Positions 10,260 through 22,700 of a stretch of DNA of 64,000 bases are shown piece after piece. Source of the DNA: Diphasiastrum complanatum (taxonomy: Eukaryota; Streptophyta; Lycopodiopsida; Lycopodiales; Lycopodiaceae). The stretch is from NCBI GenBank assembly GCA_029204225.1, contig CM055101.1, positions 39,831,961 to 39,895,960 of the forward strand, written 5' to 3'. The notes under the pieces were generated by a model that saw only the letters and a list, made by a program, of their open reading frames with translations, was not told where the DNA came from and did no database searches. A program made the position numbers and the translations under genes. How positions within the stretch are numbered: the first letter of the stretch is position 1; every line of letters begins with the position of its first letter.

Positions 10260-12645
10260 CATGAAAAAGCACTAGTGTTAACACTAGAATTGTAACAAAT
10301 TGGGATGGTTTTGGTTCCTTTTGAGAAAAAAAAACATTGAACACTTAGAAATTACAATATACAAAGTTTTATTGGTGCATATTTTCTTGTGTTATACTAC
10401 AATGTAGAATCTACCACTCAAAACTTTGGTTTTTGAAAATGACCCTTTTTCAAAACTAAACAAGTAGTCAAAGTTTATTATTCCAAAAAACATTTCTCAA
10501 CTTAAATGGATTTTGGTTACAAATTGTCACCATAATTTTTGTTGTTCAACATCTAATAAGGTAAGGGATCATGTCGAGGTATCATAACTAGGGTATGCTA
10601 TGGTGAGGAAAAATCTATAAGATGGAAGTATTATTTTAGTTTCTATTTTGACTTTTTTCTTATTGATATTTTGTGTTTGACCAAGAATAGTAGTTGACTC
10701 AAAAAAATTAAAAAGTTGGATTCCTTTTTGTAATGCAAAACATGCAATTGGACAACATCACGAAAATTGTCATCTTAGTCAAACTCTTATAATAATAAAA
10801 ATTAACAGACTTATCTTAGCGGACAAAATTACGTCCCTTCTATAGGTCTAGTATAAGAGACTGTTATCAATCTCAAATCCATGGGTAGAAGCATGAACAT
10901 TTATCAATATTTATATACTTGATGGTGCCACAAATGCTAACCTATTATTATGAGGCCTCATAGACATTTCCACTCCGGCATTTGCATGTTTTTTCACTAT
11001 CTATAGACTAAAACATCAGAGCCAATAATGATAAAAAAACTATAATGACTTGGGCAAGTTCGTCCAATAAATTCATAGTCTCCATGTGAAATACATTGAA
11101 GGATACTATTTTAAAATATGGTGAAGGGACATCAAACTATGGGATTGAATATGGAAGAAAAATCAAATAATGCTCGGCGGATATTGTAATTTGAGCATTT
11201 TATCCAAGAGAGAATCAATAATAGTGAAATTAAACTTGTGAAACCTACACAAATATCTTGAGTTGATGTAGTCTTCTTAGGAAGATAAATTTGTGAGTGT
11301 TACCCTTTAGGACTAGGAGAAAGCACATGATTATTGAGGGAGTGGAAGACTAAGGAATTTTTATGTACTTTTAATATTTATATCACCAGGGCCATAAAAT
11401 AGAAATGTCAACCACTCCAAAGCACAAGGTTTAAAGTTCAAGGGTCCCACTGTCTAGAAAAGAATGCTATTGACTAGGGACTCAGGCTACTAAGTGGAAA
11501 GTTCCGAATCAGTCACTTTAAACCCATTAGCATTGACTAGCATTAACTTGGCCTTGAAAAACTATTGAAGCGGCCCAACACGTGTACCCCAGCAACTTTT
11601 GGTAAGTGATTTGCCGCTAAATGCAGGAAAAGCCACTGCTGGACCGAAAAATCCTCTTGAACAAAAATGTTTCATGAAACTTACAAAAAGGTGTGAGTTG
11701 CTCACAAAGCTCACAAAAGATCTATTTGCGAAATGTCAAAACCCCATGTTCTTTCTTTTAGAAGACGGTGGGGCAGAGAGAGACACACACACACACACAT
11801 GCTAGGAGTTAAATCAAGCACATATTAATAAGCAAGTAATAAGCAAAAAAGAAAATAAAAGCTCATTGCAAGTTACTTATACCAAACACGTTATTCTGAT
11901 TCTCTCGCACATGATAAGACTCTCACTTGAGAAGGAAACAAGATAATCAACCTCCAAATACTTGAAGGAATGCCATGATTGAGAAGAAAAGGGGATCCTT
12001 TATGTTCACCAAAGAGCTCTGTGAACATACAAACAACAAGCTCACATTCAATGCCTCAAAGCTGTTTTAAGCATTTTATCAATTTTATCCTGTGAAGAGA
12101 AAGGCGTCTGTCTATATGAAGTTTTAAACTGTTGGGCAAATATTTGATTTGATTGAGTAGGAAATGGAGCAAAGTATTATATAACCTAATTGCAAAAACA
12201 CCATCGCAGGCCTGTTCTTGAAAGGTTCGGACTTGAAATGGATCACGACTTTGTTTATTATAAGAGTTGAAGGACAGATATCTGGTCTGGACATTATTGG
12301 TTTTTCAAAGGTTGAAAAATGAGGTTGCAACTTATTCAAAAGAGCACATTGCAGAAATAGTAGATTTACAGTAAGAAGTCAAATAGCTTAAAAGGAACAT
12401 TTCAAACAAAAAACTCAACAAAGTATGACATGTAAACTTGATATCTATCCTATCACAAGAGAACATCCAGTACATAATCTACACTCATATCAGGCCCATA
12501 ACAACAAAGCAAGAGATTCAGAAATAACGCTTTAACAACTTGACCCTATACCCTAGAATCTAAACCCTAAACTCTGGCCTGGCTAAAGGGCTGCACAAAG
12601 ATTATCATCACCCATGTACCAACATCCAAAAAAAGTATAAAAAGT
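10260..12645. other. Non-coding, AT-rich
   Basis: No domain-bearing frame. Small frames at 11599-11805 and elsewhere look random. A short AC microsatellite lies at 11783-11799. The last few hundred bases may hold the 3' UTR of the minus-strand AT-hook gene. Confidence 0.5.
11783..11799. repeat. Short AC microsatellite
   Basis: About eight AC units following GAGAGAG. Confidence 0.9.
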
Positions 12646-13305
12646 TCAGGAGTGCTCAGTCTGACAAGCAGTAGGAGATTGCATTGGAGGTAAAGAACTT
12701 GGTTGCATCACATTAGTGTACTCGTTAGATACCGGAGATGGTGTCACGTGATACTGAGCTAGATTAGGCACATCATCTGGGGGTAATTTTGCATCTGCTA
12801 CTGACAGAACTGGCAGAGGAGGTGCAGCCGGCTGCGCACTTGACAACCGAGGGACTGTATGTGCAGGAACTGATACAGGCATAGGGGTATGGTATGCAAT
12901 AGGTAAGACAACATTTTCTTCTCTTTTAGCCAACTTCACGTTTGGCGCTATGTCGGTCTCCTTCGTTATGGGTAATGACAAGCCAGGCCCAAAAACAACC
13001 CCTCTCAAAACTGTGTCAGTGCTTCCTACTCTTACAGTAAGGATGTAGCCGGCATCAAAGCAGCCATCTAGAGTACCATGAACTGGCTGCCCTATGATTA
13101 AATCATCTGCAACCATGGTCGTGGTTGTGGTCATGGGCCTTACACCATCGCCGCTTTTCTTCCTTGCCCTCCTTGCTTTAGGCAATACCCCATTGGTACC
13201 TGCCTGCGCTTGTGCCAGCATATCGCTTTTGCTGGGTCGTCCACGCTTTCGCTTCACAGTGGTGACCATGGGGGTAATAGCACTCGGTTCGGAGCCCATA
13301 TCCAT
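12646..13305 (-). CDS. Plant AT-hook protein, METABOLIC NETWORK MODULATOR 1-like
   Basis: The frame encodes 219 residues from an ATG at 13305. An N-terminal AT-hook (KRKRGRPSK, residues 18-26) should bind the minor groove of AT-rich DNA. A second basic cluster (KARRARKK, 43-50) is a likely nuclear localisation signal. Residues 72-108 hold a block I associate with plant MNM1-like nuclear proteins: GQPVHGTLDGCFDAGY followed by LTVRVGSTDTVLRG and VVFGPG. The C-terminal half is rich in Pro, Val and Ser and probably disordered. The frame extends 14 codons upstream, but those lie across a good 3' splice site (polypyrimidine tract then GCATCCAG at 13312), so the ATG just inside the exon is preferred and the 5' UTR is probably spliced. 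There are no frame disruptions. It is shorter than relatives I recall, so a further exon or truncation is possible. The name rests on remembered family resemblance. Confidence 0.7.
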   Translation of the reverse strand: MDMGSEPSAITPMVTTVKRKRGRPSKSDMLAQAQAGTNGVLPKARRARKKSGDGVRPMTTTTTMVADDLIIGQPVHGTLDGCFDAGYILTVRVGSTDTVLRGVVFGPGLSLPITKETDIAPNVKLAKREENVVLPIAYHTPMPVSVPAHTVPRLSSAQPAAPPLPVLSVADAKLPPDDVPNLAQYHVTPSPVSNEYTNVMQPSSLPPMQSPTACQTEHS

Positions 13306-13311
13306 TGCTTG

Positions 13312-13345
13312 CTGGATGCAGTAAAACAAGAGAAGAACAGAAGCC
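13312..13345 (-). other. 3' splice site upstream of the AT-hook start codon
   Basis: Read on the minus strand the segment is pyrimidine-rich (TTCTGTTCTTCTCTTG, then TTTTACTGCATCCAG) with the AG at 13312-13313, six bases before the ATG. This supports an intron in the 5' UTR. The upstream exon was not located. Confidence 0.5.
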
Positions 13346-16300
13346 ACTGATCTTTCTCAAAGCTGAAGCAAAATGTAAACTGCAACTGAGCTAAATTTGG
13401 CCATAAAAGCAATGCTGCAAAAATACTTACCGAAATTATCACGTATGTCTTGAATACATAGGTAATACATTCATCATAAAAAGCTGAAATTAATCTAGCT
13501 CATCTTGATGTTTACTATTGTGTTGTTGGAATCAGTGAAAAGATGGACCCAAAACAGCTTCGTGAAAAAACAATAAGACATGCATTTTCTATGTTGCTTA
13601 TGGATATTTTCCTAGTTTTCCAAATATTTGAGTCGACTAATTAACAATGCCATTTTGTACAAACCATCATATAAGCTTAGCCCCAACACATAGTGTAAAC
13701 TATGAAAAAGCAGCTAACAGACATATACTCTTGGGGGCCGACAACCTCAGGGGCCTTGCACTCCCCTGTAGCTACCTCAAGGCAGCCGTCACTGCCTCTT
13801 AGACATCCTTATTGCTTGTGCACACTGCACAGCACTCCCTACTATTTAGGCAGCTTTCTCCATTTTCGGCCCATCTTAGGTCCTAAGTAGTTTTTAGTCC
13901 TCAAGGCAGCCCGTCATTGTCCATTGTGTTCTTTCTTTGTTTTAGAACGTAAATACATAATGTTATATTACACTTTACGGAGGTCATTAGATTATTTTGT
14001 TCCCAAATAATAATAATATGCTCATTAAAAGAGCCATGATGGGCACAAAGTCCAATGGGGAGGAAAGTGAAGAGTACTTGCTGACAAAGCCCATACAGAT
14101 AAAGCTATGCACTTGATCTTAGCCAGCAATTTGCAAAAACAAAACATCTTCGCTGCACCAGATATTCATGGATGAGGATCTCACACAGAGAAAGGTACGA
14201 GAGAGGAAGCAACTATTAAGGGAGACTCAAGGACAGGATGAATTGTTCAGAGAGATGGTCAACCAATTAAACAACAAGACGTGCATGTCGTGGATTCCCC
14301 TGGGCCACATTGGCCTACAGAGGTCCAGTTTTTGGGCAAGTGGAAGAGCCCCAATGACACGTTCCTCTTTGTTGCAGATTAGATTGTGGAACTACAATGG
14401 CATTTGCTCTTTTTTGAAGGCACATAATATACAGAGTTCCCTTTGACAGAAAAAGATCATTGTTTGCATAGAGAAACATGAGAGTTAAACACCCATGAAT
14501 ACAGGATTTGCGTACAGTTCAGTCTTTTGCTTGGCCACCAAATGGTCAGACGAGGTTCATGGCAAGTGACCTGCCTTTTCAGTCAACAGCATCATATTCC
14601 ATCATAATTAGCACTCTTGATATCTACAGACTACAGGTCTATGAAGATATATTGAGGTTGGATAGCGATGTATAAAGGGCGACTTCTTAGTTCCCACCAA
14701 AAGGGCCAGGTCATCCATCTTTGTCATATAAGGTATTCCATCCGCTTTTTGAATGTATTAGCCAGAGTTCGTAATTGTCTAAGATGGGAGAGGTCCTTTG
14801 ATTAGGGAATGATAATGCCCGTAAAGCAGATACATTGCTATATTTGACTTCTCAAGGAACCGTTGCAATTACAAAGGATATGAGACTTCTATGGACATCA
14901 AAACGTGATAAGATACGTGTACCATCATCTGGAAGAGTATCCACCTTAGAGTAACTTTTCTTTTATGTGGATTTGAATAGTAATTGCTATTTATTTGATA
15001 CAAATGTTTATGAAACAGATACCCTATGAACCCTTATGTGAAGAGAGCAGATAAAGTATGGAATATTATTCCAGCAGGCTAGAGCCACGGACATGATTTC
15101 TATGTGAACAAATGAGACCAGAGCCTGTATGGCAGTGAATCCTATGAGCTCAGTGTTAATGATGATATTATCCCAAGTAAAATTGAGTCTTTAAAGTTTA
15201 TATATGTGAACAATTGCACTCCACTGGGACCCCTTAAGTGTACGTAGACTAAAAAGAGATTTGGTTATTAGGACAAGAAAGATTGGGTGAGAACCAGAGA
15301 TGTGTGAACTTACACTTGGAAGATGAGAGTTTCTAAAAAAATTAAAAAGACTGGACATTCAGAGCTATGGCCCCAGGGCCCCACTAAATTTTGATAAGCA
15401 CATGTGAAGTTAAATAGAACACCTGACCAAGCTTGTGCATTTGAATGCTATGATTCTGTTTTACTTGGCATGTTAGAAAATGATGGAGGAAATTCCGTTT
15501 TCTTTGAATCATAAAGGTTTCTCTAAGATACATATCGATTAAAAGTTGCTCAATCTAAGAGGGAATCTGACCACAATAAAAGATTGCTGATACAGGATAA
15601 TTCCAGAATGGATGTACTATCAAAGATCATTAATGAAAAAAAACATCCTTTATGACAAAAAAGTAGTATATCCAGCCATGGATGGATTTTCAACTTCTCA
15701 ATCCAACTAAAATTCTCTATGGAGATAGAATAGTTGCAGCGAGCCAGTGATGTAACAACTGAGATACACTTGGAACAAGCAGTTTATGCGTCGGTAAGCA
15801 TTTAGGCAGGAATTTAATTCAGGGGTACGTCCCTAGAGAGCAATACATATGGTGTTTAACAGTCAGTTTATTAGTTGCTATAAATAAGCAACTGCTATAC
15901 ACAGGTAACTGCCCTTGATAAGCACTTATTATTAATGGGTACGTAGTACCTACCAAATCTAAAAATGAAAAACATGCATGGTGTACTCAACTGCATGCTT
16001 CTGGTAAGACAATTATTATATTTTACTAAGAGTGTTACATGTAGGGTCGCCGGAACTTTTGATGAAATGGGTGAAAAGAATTTACATTCCTTCACAGTGC
16101 TCTGTACTGATTCTCTAATTACTCATTTCAAATCACTATAATCTGGAGTCTCAATAGAAATTGTGGGGAACAGAGGTTCAATTTAGTTGCAGGATGCTCA
16201 GTTGGGTTGAAGAGTTATATAATATGGTAGTAACATCGTGTTTTTGTTTTGTTATCTACGTCAAAGAATATAGAGGGATCTGTTTTTTGAAGTACTCTGA

Positions 16301-18640
16301 ATCCTATTGGATCCACCACTCTCTCTTGGTACTAAATCTATTGCATGGATAGATCAGTAAATGGGCATAGACATATATGATTATGAAGAATTGTTTGGGA
16401 CAATTGTGAGCTTCATATGAGAATAAGTCATCTTTCAAGTATAGAATACTTAAAAACTGGTTGACATACTGTTAAAGTTAACAATGGTTTTTGGATTGGA
16501 AGTTTTAATGTATTTCTTAAGTTGGAACCAAGATGTGGTAAGATTTGTAGAAGGGTATAGATCACACCGCCTTGAATATTTTAGAATTCTAAAGTTACCA
16601 TATAGACTAAGGATAGCCTAGTGATTGAACCGAAATCTGATGATTTTGTCAACTGATTGGATTAAGGTTGATATGCCTAGGGCATATGTTAAATTTACAA
16701 TGTAGGTAAAGTGATGTTCACATGAAGCTAGTTGTTTAAGATTGTATCTTATATTTAGCCTTATGGAGTAAATTCACAGTAATTGTTTGTCTATGTATAT
16801 ATACATTAACAAAGCAATGGAGATTACGGAACGCAATCAAGATATATAGTGTGGCTCAGGCAGCGATTCTAGCTCAGATATATATTTAACAAAGCAATCG
16901 AGAATAAGGAAAGGAATCAAGATATATAGCGTGGCTCAGAAGCGATTCTAGCACGGATATATACAACGTGGCAAAACGCGATTCTAGGATCAACGTGAGC
17001 AGCAGTCAGACAAGATATCAAAGATGGAGGACGTGACAGTAACCGATATGGTTGGGGTGGGTGGTCCCTTGTGGTCCAAGGGAACTTATAGAGATCAAGC
17101 TGATCCTGATGGTCGCCCCAGGTGCTGGCTGTGGAGGTCGCTCATCAGATAGCTGTAATTTTTAACAAAGAAATTGAGATTACCTTTCCAGCGTTTCTGA
17201 TCTCTAAGCATCCCTCAATATATTATCAAGAAAGAAGATTGTGAAGAAGGAAGATCACGGCCAGCAGGTTGCACTTTGATACCTGGTTTTTTTTGTTTAA
17301 AAAAAAAACGTTCTGACCCAGTACGTTCCGGAACATACTGTACGTTCCGGCCCAAAAGGGTTGGAACAGGTTTCTAAGGATGTATGTGAGATGATACGCA
17401 AAGTAGATAAATGTACATTCATTAGGACTACTTATTTGTTTATAAGCATATTGCCTTCGGGTACAGTTCCAACATGTATGCTTGAGCATTGATTGCTAAA
17501 TTTAGAGCATACGATTTTAGGTGTAGGATCACTTTTTGGCCGAACGTGGATTTAATTGCATTGTAAAATATTCCTGCTTCCACATTGAGTTACATATTAT
17601 GCAAGCACCAAGGTATACTCCAATCTCTAATAAGCAATTGGATGTAGATGGATTAAATATCTAGATTGCATCCCACATTGGAAACTTTCTTGGGAAGTTA
17701 TGTGAGGACAATTCACTTTCTTCTAGTAATTATGGTTCCCTAACTTCCATGTGAGGTGTCACAGTGCACTACTAGTGGTGCATGGGCCTTGGAGGGTATA
17801 AGTATACCTGCTGGGCTCTCACTAGTGTATGCTTGATTTGTGATGAGTAGCTAAATGTTGCTGGTGTGACTCCTCTTTCCATGAATCTGATTGATCCATA
17901 GCTTGGGGGCTAGATCCGTACGATCTAGGTTTGGTTGGGTTGGTTTAACCTCTACCAGTTCGCATGTGTTGTTGCTTTGTATGGTATGCTTAGACTAGAA
18001 TCCTGTTGTGAGGACTTTATAATAATAATCACATCCATTCCTGAATCTTTGATTCTTGTCAGGTGGATGGAGGGTCTTGGATCTACCTATAAGGCTTGGA
18101 TCCCTACAAGATGGACTGTGGTGGTATGGGACGCCATAGTTGGGAGTCTACGATGGATGGTGCTGAGGTGTTGGTTCTTGCTGCTCTGCGCTCTCGTTGG
18201 TCACTTGTACTGTTATGCTTCTTGCTGCAGGTCAGCGCATCATGTGATGCTCTCACAAAGCTTGTAAATTGCTTGGATTTGGCTTGGAGTGACAAGCTGC
18301 TTGAGAGTGAGATTGATTCTTGAGGGACTGCGTTGGCAGTGGGAGCTCGTTTTGGCATCAAGAACATTGATCTTGGAGCCAAGAAAGTGGTTCTTGGCAA
18401 GGTTTATGACCCGAAAGGTGCTTGGATTGAGTGTGGGATTTCTGCACTTTGGTGGCGGACAACAGTCAGCAGAAAGAATGATGGAAGGAAAGAAGAAAGA
18501 GCAGGTGTGTGCAGGGGTGCTGCACTTGCTGGATGAAGCTGACATGGAGGCCACGACGGAGTCCAGGGTACGAGCTATGGTGCCATCTCAGCCTCACTGG
18601 ACTGAAAAAGCTCATTAAAGGATTTGTAGACGAGTATCTA
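13346..18640. other. Long stretch without a recognised gene
   Basis: It probably includes the promoter and 5' UTR intron of the AT-hook gene on its left. Small frames at 14168-14446 (charged, helix-like start) and 17935-18618 (several overlapping frames) carry no domain I recognise. The latter borders the Hsp110 pseudogene and could be related debris. A tandem repeat sits at 16806-16965. A paired GTACGTTCCGG motif sits near 17320-17350. Confidence 0.4.
16806..16965. repeat. Two-copy tandem repeat, 80-bp period
   Basis: Two imperfect units both start TTAACAAAGCAAT and contain AATCAAGATATATAG, GTGGCTCAG and GCGATTCTAGC. A third partial unit (CGCGATTCTAG) lies at about 16977-16987. Confidence 0.8.
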
Positions 18641-18649
18641 AGGCATTTG

Positions 18650-19230
18650 AATGGGAGCTTCAGCGAAGGGCGTACTTGGATGTAGCATTGATAGCTTGGC
18701 TTCATCCTTTCTGGCTTATGCATGAGACGATGGCCACTGCCCTTGCCTATGGCATATACAAGACAGACTTACCTCAGGCTGCGCCGATCCATGGGGTATC
18801 TGTTGATGTAGGTCGTGCCAGCATGCAAGTCTGTACTGCTGCCTTTAAGAAAGGCCAGCTAAAGATTTTAGGCCAGGCATTTCACAGATCTCCGGTGACC
18901 GGGATTTTGATGAAGTCCTTTTCAATCATTTTGCTGCAAAGTTCAAGGTGGAGTATGAAATAACGTTTTCTTTAATGTCTGTGCAAACCAAAGGCTTCGA
19001 GATACTTGTGAGGAGCTTAAGAATGTACTTAGCACTAATCTAGAGGCCCACTCAGCATGGAGTGCCTTATGGATGAAAAGGATATGAAAGGCTTCATTAA
19101 AAGGAAGGAGTCTGAAAAGTTGGCCGATCATGTGTTACAACATCTTGAAGAACCACCAGAGAAGGCTTTGGCTAAGTCAAGGCTAACCATAGATAAGTTA
19201 CATTCAGTTGTGGTGGTGGATTCCAATGTA
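18650..19230 (+). pseudogene. Hsp110 / HSP70-14-15-like pseudogene fragment
   Basis: Three frames read in succession as part of the ATPase domain of a plant Hsp110-type Hsp70. First: LQRRAYLDVALIA ... ATALAYGIYKTDLP, then VDVGRASMQVC and FKKGQLKILGQAF (to about 18895). Then, shifted, GDRDFDEVLFNHFAAKFK (18897-18960). Then NQRLRDTCEELKNVLSTNL, and finally IECLMDEKD-like text and KLADHVLQHLEEP from 19057. In live proteins these are continuous, so at least three frameshifts are present. The matching part stops near 19225, and the N-terminal ATPase portion and all substrate-binding regions are missing. No intron is seen across about 580 bp, which fits a processed copy, but a single-exon genomic fragment would look the same. 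Confidence 0.85.
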
Positions 19231-19259
19231 GGTGATGCGGTAGATACTAACTGTGGCTT

Positions 19260-20980
19260 GCCTTGGTTCAAGAAGGAGAGATACTTTGCGTCAGATTTAA
19301 AATAATCGAAGAACCAGGCAGAGAAAACAGAGTTGCAGGAATATAAGCGGAAGATCAATGATCAAATCAAGGTTATTCGGTGCTCAGTTGGCATAAAAAA
19401 GGAGACATGCACCCTTCATATCCACCCACAAAGTCTTAGACTATCAACTCCATCATGTATAAATGCTATAGTAACCCTGAATATGTCAATAGCACCCAAC
19501 AATAGGTGCATGTCATCCACATTGATTTCATAAATTTACACAAAGACCAACATACTCAATTCCCTAACCCATGATGATGCTCATAGTTGATGCATGCAAG
19601 CATGCATGTGAATATAAAGGTTATATAAGCAACCATATGAGCCATATATAGACTGTAGAGGTCATGCATGTGTAAATGAAGGTCACAAATTGGATCTTGA
19701 AGCTCCTGCATGTAATTAAAGATAGCATGCAAGTGAGAATGGATGATTTGCATGTGCCTATAGATGGGTAGATAGTGAACATCATATGCTTTACAAAAGG
19801 CTAATTCATGTGATTGGCTCTCACAATGCCAAAAACATAGGGTACTTTGTGGCTAATTTAAATGACATCTTGCAAGTCATTGGAACTCTACGTTGAGACT
19901 CTTGGCTAAGGTCATGGGATCTTTGCACGCAAGTTTCCTTAACTTCACGAGTGAGAATGCATGAATTTATTTGATTTCAAACACTCATTATCATGCACCC
20001 GAACACAAAGTAAGTCCAATGAAAGCTAGTAACTTTTTATTTACTTTTTTTTCTTGATTGAAGGGCAAAGCAAGGTAGTCGATAATACTCGCTTATTGTT
20101 TTAAAAGAGACCAATGAAATCATGGCTTCCCATATGCTAGTGCATGCCCATCATATCATTATTATTTTTTACTAGCGTGAAGGAACAACTTTGCAATTTG
20201 CTATTTGATCAAAAAAATTATTTGAAGAAAAAGAGTGTAGTGCTATACCACCAGCACAAAGGATGCTCTTGATCATGAAGGACATCACAAAGTAGGTTGA
20301 TAGACTTTACAGGTGTATTGATTAGCCAAAGACTCAAGCAAGTCATCCAAGGACGAGGAGCACATCTCTTGATTGAGACAAGTTAATATAGTCAATGGAC
20401 TGACATTATCCAACAACTTCCATCATCTAACCTATAGGTTTGTGTGGTTACACAAGAACTCTCTAGTGGCATTCTTGCACCTCAAACTAGTCACCTAATA
20501 AAAAGTGCAGCCCTCTTGAAATCCTAACGTTTCTAAAAGTAGTGCATACAAACCCTACTTCTTGGTGCAAACAATAGTATGATTACGCAAATAGAAGATA
20601 CATGACCAAGCTACACTCATTGACCAGAAGTGATGTAAAGTTTCTCAAGCTAACTCAGTTATTTCACCATTTGATTCATTGCTAGGCTCATGTGTCGGGG
20701 GCGTTAGTTCCTCCAAGACTTTGTTGACTCAATCTCATAGTATAAGGTTCAATGTATGTTATATTTAGCATGGTCTTTTCCATAGTACAAGGAACAAATA
20801 CACTTCGCATTGTCTTGTGCTAGCTGATCATTTAGGAGCAGTGAAAAATCAAAACTCAAAAATCAAGTATGGTGAAAAGATTACTCGCCCTATCGAATAC
20901 GCTATGTCTAGGCAGGCCATCGACCGGTCATGTGGGCACATCTTCATCTGCTCATGGGGCTGCTACAAGACAAGGTTCAT
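19260..20980. other. No gene seen
   Basis: Non-coding. Around 19590-19760 there are many GCATG-containing words (GCATGCAAGCATGCATGTG and variants). Confidence 0.5.
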
Positions 20981-20984
20981 AGCT

Positions 20985-21125
20985 TCCACACAGGCTATCA
21001 CACAGTGGAACATCTTCGGGAAGAGCACACTAGAGTTGCATTGGTTGGCCAAGAGGGTTTTGTCACAGGATAGTTCAGCTAGTGCATGCGAGCGGAATTG
21101 GCCCACTTGCTCATGTGTGCCCTAA
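20985..21125 (+). pseudogene. hAT transposase C-terminal dimerisation fragment
   Basis: The frame 20817-21125 ends with QWNIFGKSTLELHWLAKRVL, then SQDSSASACERNWP. This matches the hAT-family C-terminal dimerisation domain (W..yG...p.L...A...LS...Ss.CERNWS). A stop follows soon after, and no zinc-finger BED domain or catalytic core was found upstream, so it is a relic. The upstream part of the frame is not recognisable. Confidence 0.65.
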
Positions 21126-22193
21126 TTTGGCAGCATTTTTCAGCTTCCCTTAAGAACCTCTACTACACTATAAGTAGGATAACTCTCAAGCATTCTACAA
21201 TGGGTTATTCTGATGTCCTTGAGCACTTTGTAGGAGAGTCATACGCAATTCCTCTGTAGGAGGTGTGCGATCAACTTCGTGCTCAGCTCATTGTCGACTG
21301 TACAATGATCTTAGCAGAAGATTGTTATATGATCATCAATTTGCTATACAGCATAGTTGCAAAATTACTAGTACGAACACATACCTGTATGTGCAGCTGT
21401 ATCGAAAATGATAAAGATAATTTTACGCATTGGGGAGGGAGATATAAAGTCCAGGCAATTTACCAGCTAACTGAGTTGGACTATAGCTCTTGATAATCTG
21501 CTACACAGCCAACGGTCAAACTTTGAGCTAGAACAAGCTATTTTGCAAAAAGTTTTAAAACACAAAAATCTGAAAATATTATTAGGTTAAAAATATATGT
21601 ATGTTACTAAACCGTATATCCTGTGGCATGAGATTATGATGGATTACTACAAATACTCATATGGACTTCCCGGGCGTAATAAAGCCTTGTTACCACAGTG
21701 TTGTCCACTATTACTTCTTGTTTATCTTCAGTAGGCGTTTGGCTCGAACCTCGGTGGGCAAGCAACACGCCACAACAGCACACCCGATCGTCGACTATTA
21801 TCTATGTGATACTCGGTGTAGCATTTTGTTCTTGATTTCTTACCTATATTTTGTTGCGATTTCCCCCATCTTCCCCGGCCAGTCCAGAAAAAAGCAGCCA
21901 AGAACAGCAGAAAACCGTAAAGTACTTCACCAAACCAAGTGAAGATACATAGCAGTTCTTAAAATATAAACAACACAAAAGCAGCAAGAAGGAAACCGTT
22001 TGCAAAGATATTTTGGTGTCTGCTTTTCAAGAATCGCAAAAATAACAGAAAATGTGTGAAATACAAGCACGGAAACAAAAATGCGAAAAAACTAAGAAAC
22101 TAGGTGGCATTGGAAAGAGCAAAATGGACTAACCATGTCTGGATTGTTAAGAAGCCAAACGCTCTCTCGCTCGTTCTTCTCTCTCTCGCTCGC

Positions 22194-22227
22194 TGCTGGC
22201 TGCTGGCTGCTGGCTGCTGGCTGCTGG
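22194..22227. repeat. Heptamer minisatellite (TGCTGGC)
   Basis: Four perfect TGCTGGC units and one partial unit in direct succession, after a CTCTCTCGCTCG-rich stretch. Confidence 0.95.
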
Positions 22228-22454
22228 TAAGACGGAAATAGGAATGGAGAGAAAAAAGAAAAACTGTCCTGCATCGAGCGCTTCGCTCTAGAATTTCTGG
22301 CTCTGCAATTTGACGCGTACTGCACGTCAACTTGCCTTCTTAAACGTCATTTTTTTTAAACGTCTTGGGATTTCCTTTGTGGAGGTACTTGCAAATGGGA
22401 CAGAGCCATGACACCATGCGATTAGGTGAGCCAAAAGAAAGGGCCTCACATTTT

Positions 22455-22700
22455 AGAACTCAAACTAGGCGCTTCAAACTCTATGCTCTCAACAAGAGCA
22501 ACAACAACATCATTTTCCATGTCAGAGCTTAAGCGCAAAGAATGGGACTTGCAAAGTGATCTGAAATTTTGAGTTTAGGCTAGTTTTAGACTTGGTGTTT
22601 CAAACCCTATGCTTAGCAAGTGCATCATCAACATCACTTGCCATGTTAGCTTTAAGTAAAAAAAAATGAGCCTCTCCAAGTAATCAAGACATCTCCTTTT
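22455..22700. repeat. Imperfect tandem duplication, about 120-130 bp
   Basis: Two halves share TTCAAACTCTATGCT / TTCAAACCCTATGCT, CAACATCA and CCATGTYAG blocks in the same order. Confidence 0.5.

Noticed and set aside
14168-14446. A 92-codon plus-strand frame with a charged helical start.
   Set aside because: No homology recognised and no splice or UTR context.
17935-18618. Five overlapping frames of 67-110 codons near the Hsp110 pseudogene.
   Set aside because: None matches Hsp110 N-terminal sequence or another family that I know. Possibly debris of the same insertion, but not supportable as a gene.
19590-19760. GCATGC-rich words as a satellite.
   Set aside because: No fixed period; simple-sequence bias is sufficient.
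22092-22330. Minus-strand frames with a repeated QQPAASS peptide.
   Set aside because: Translation of the TGCTGGC heptamer repeat; no other coding evidence.
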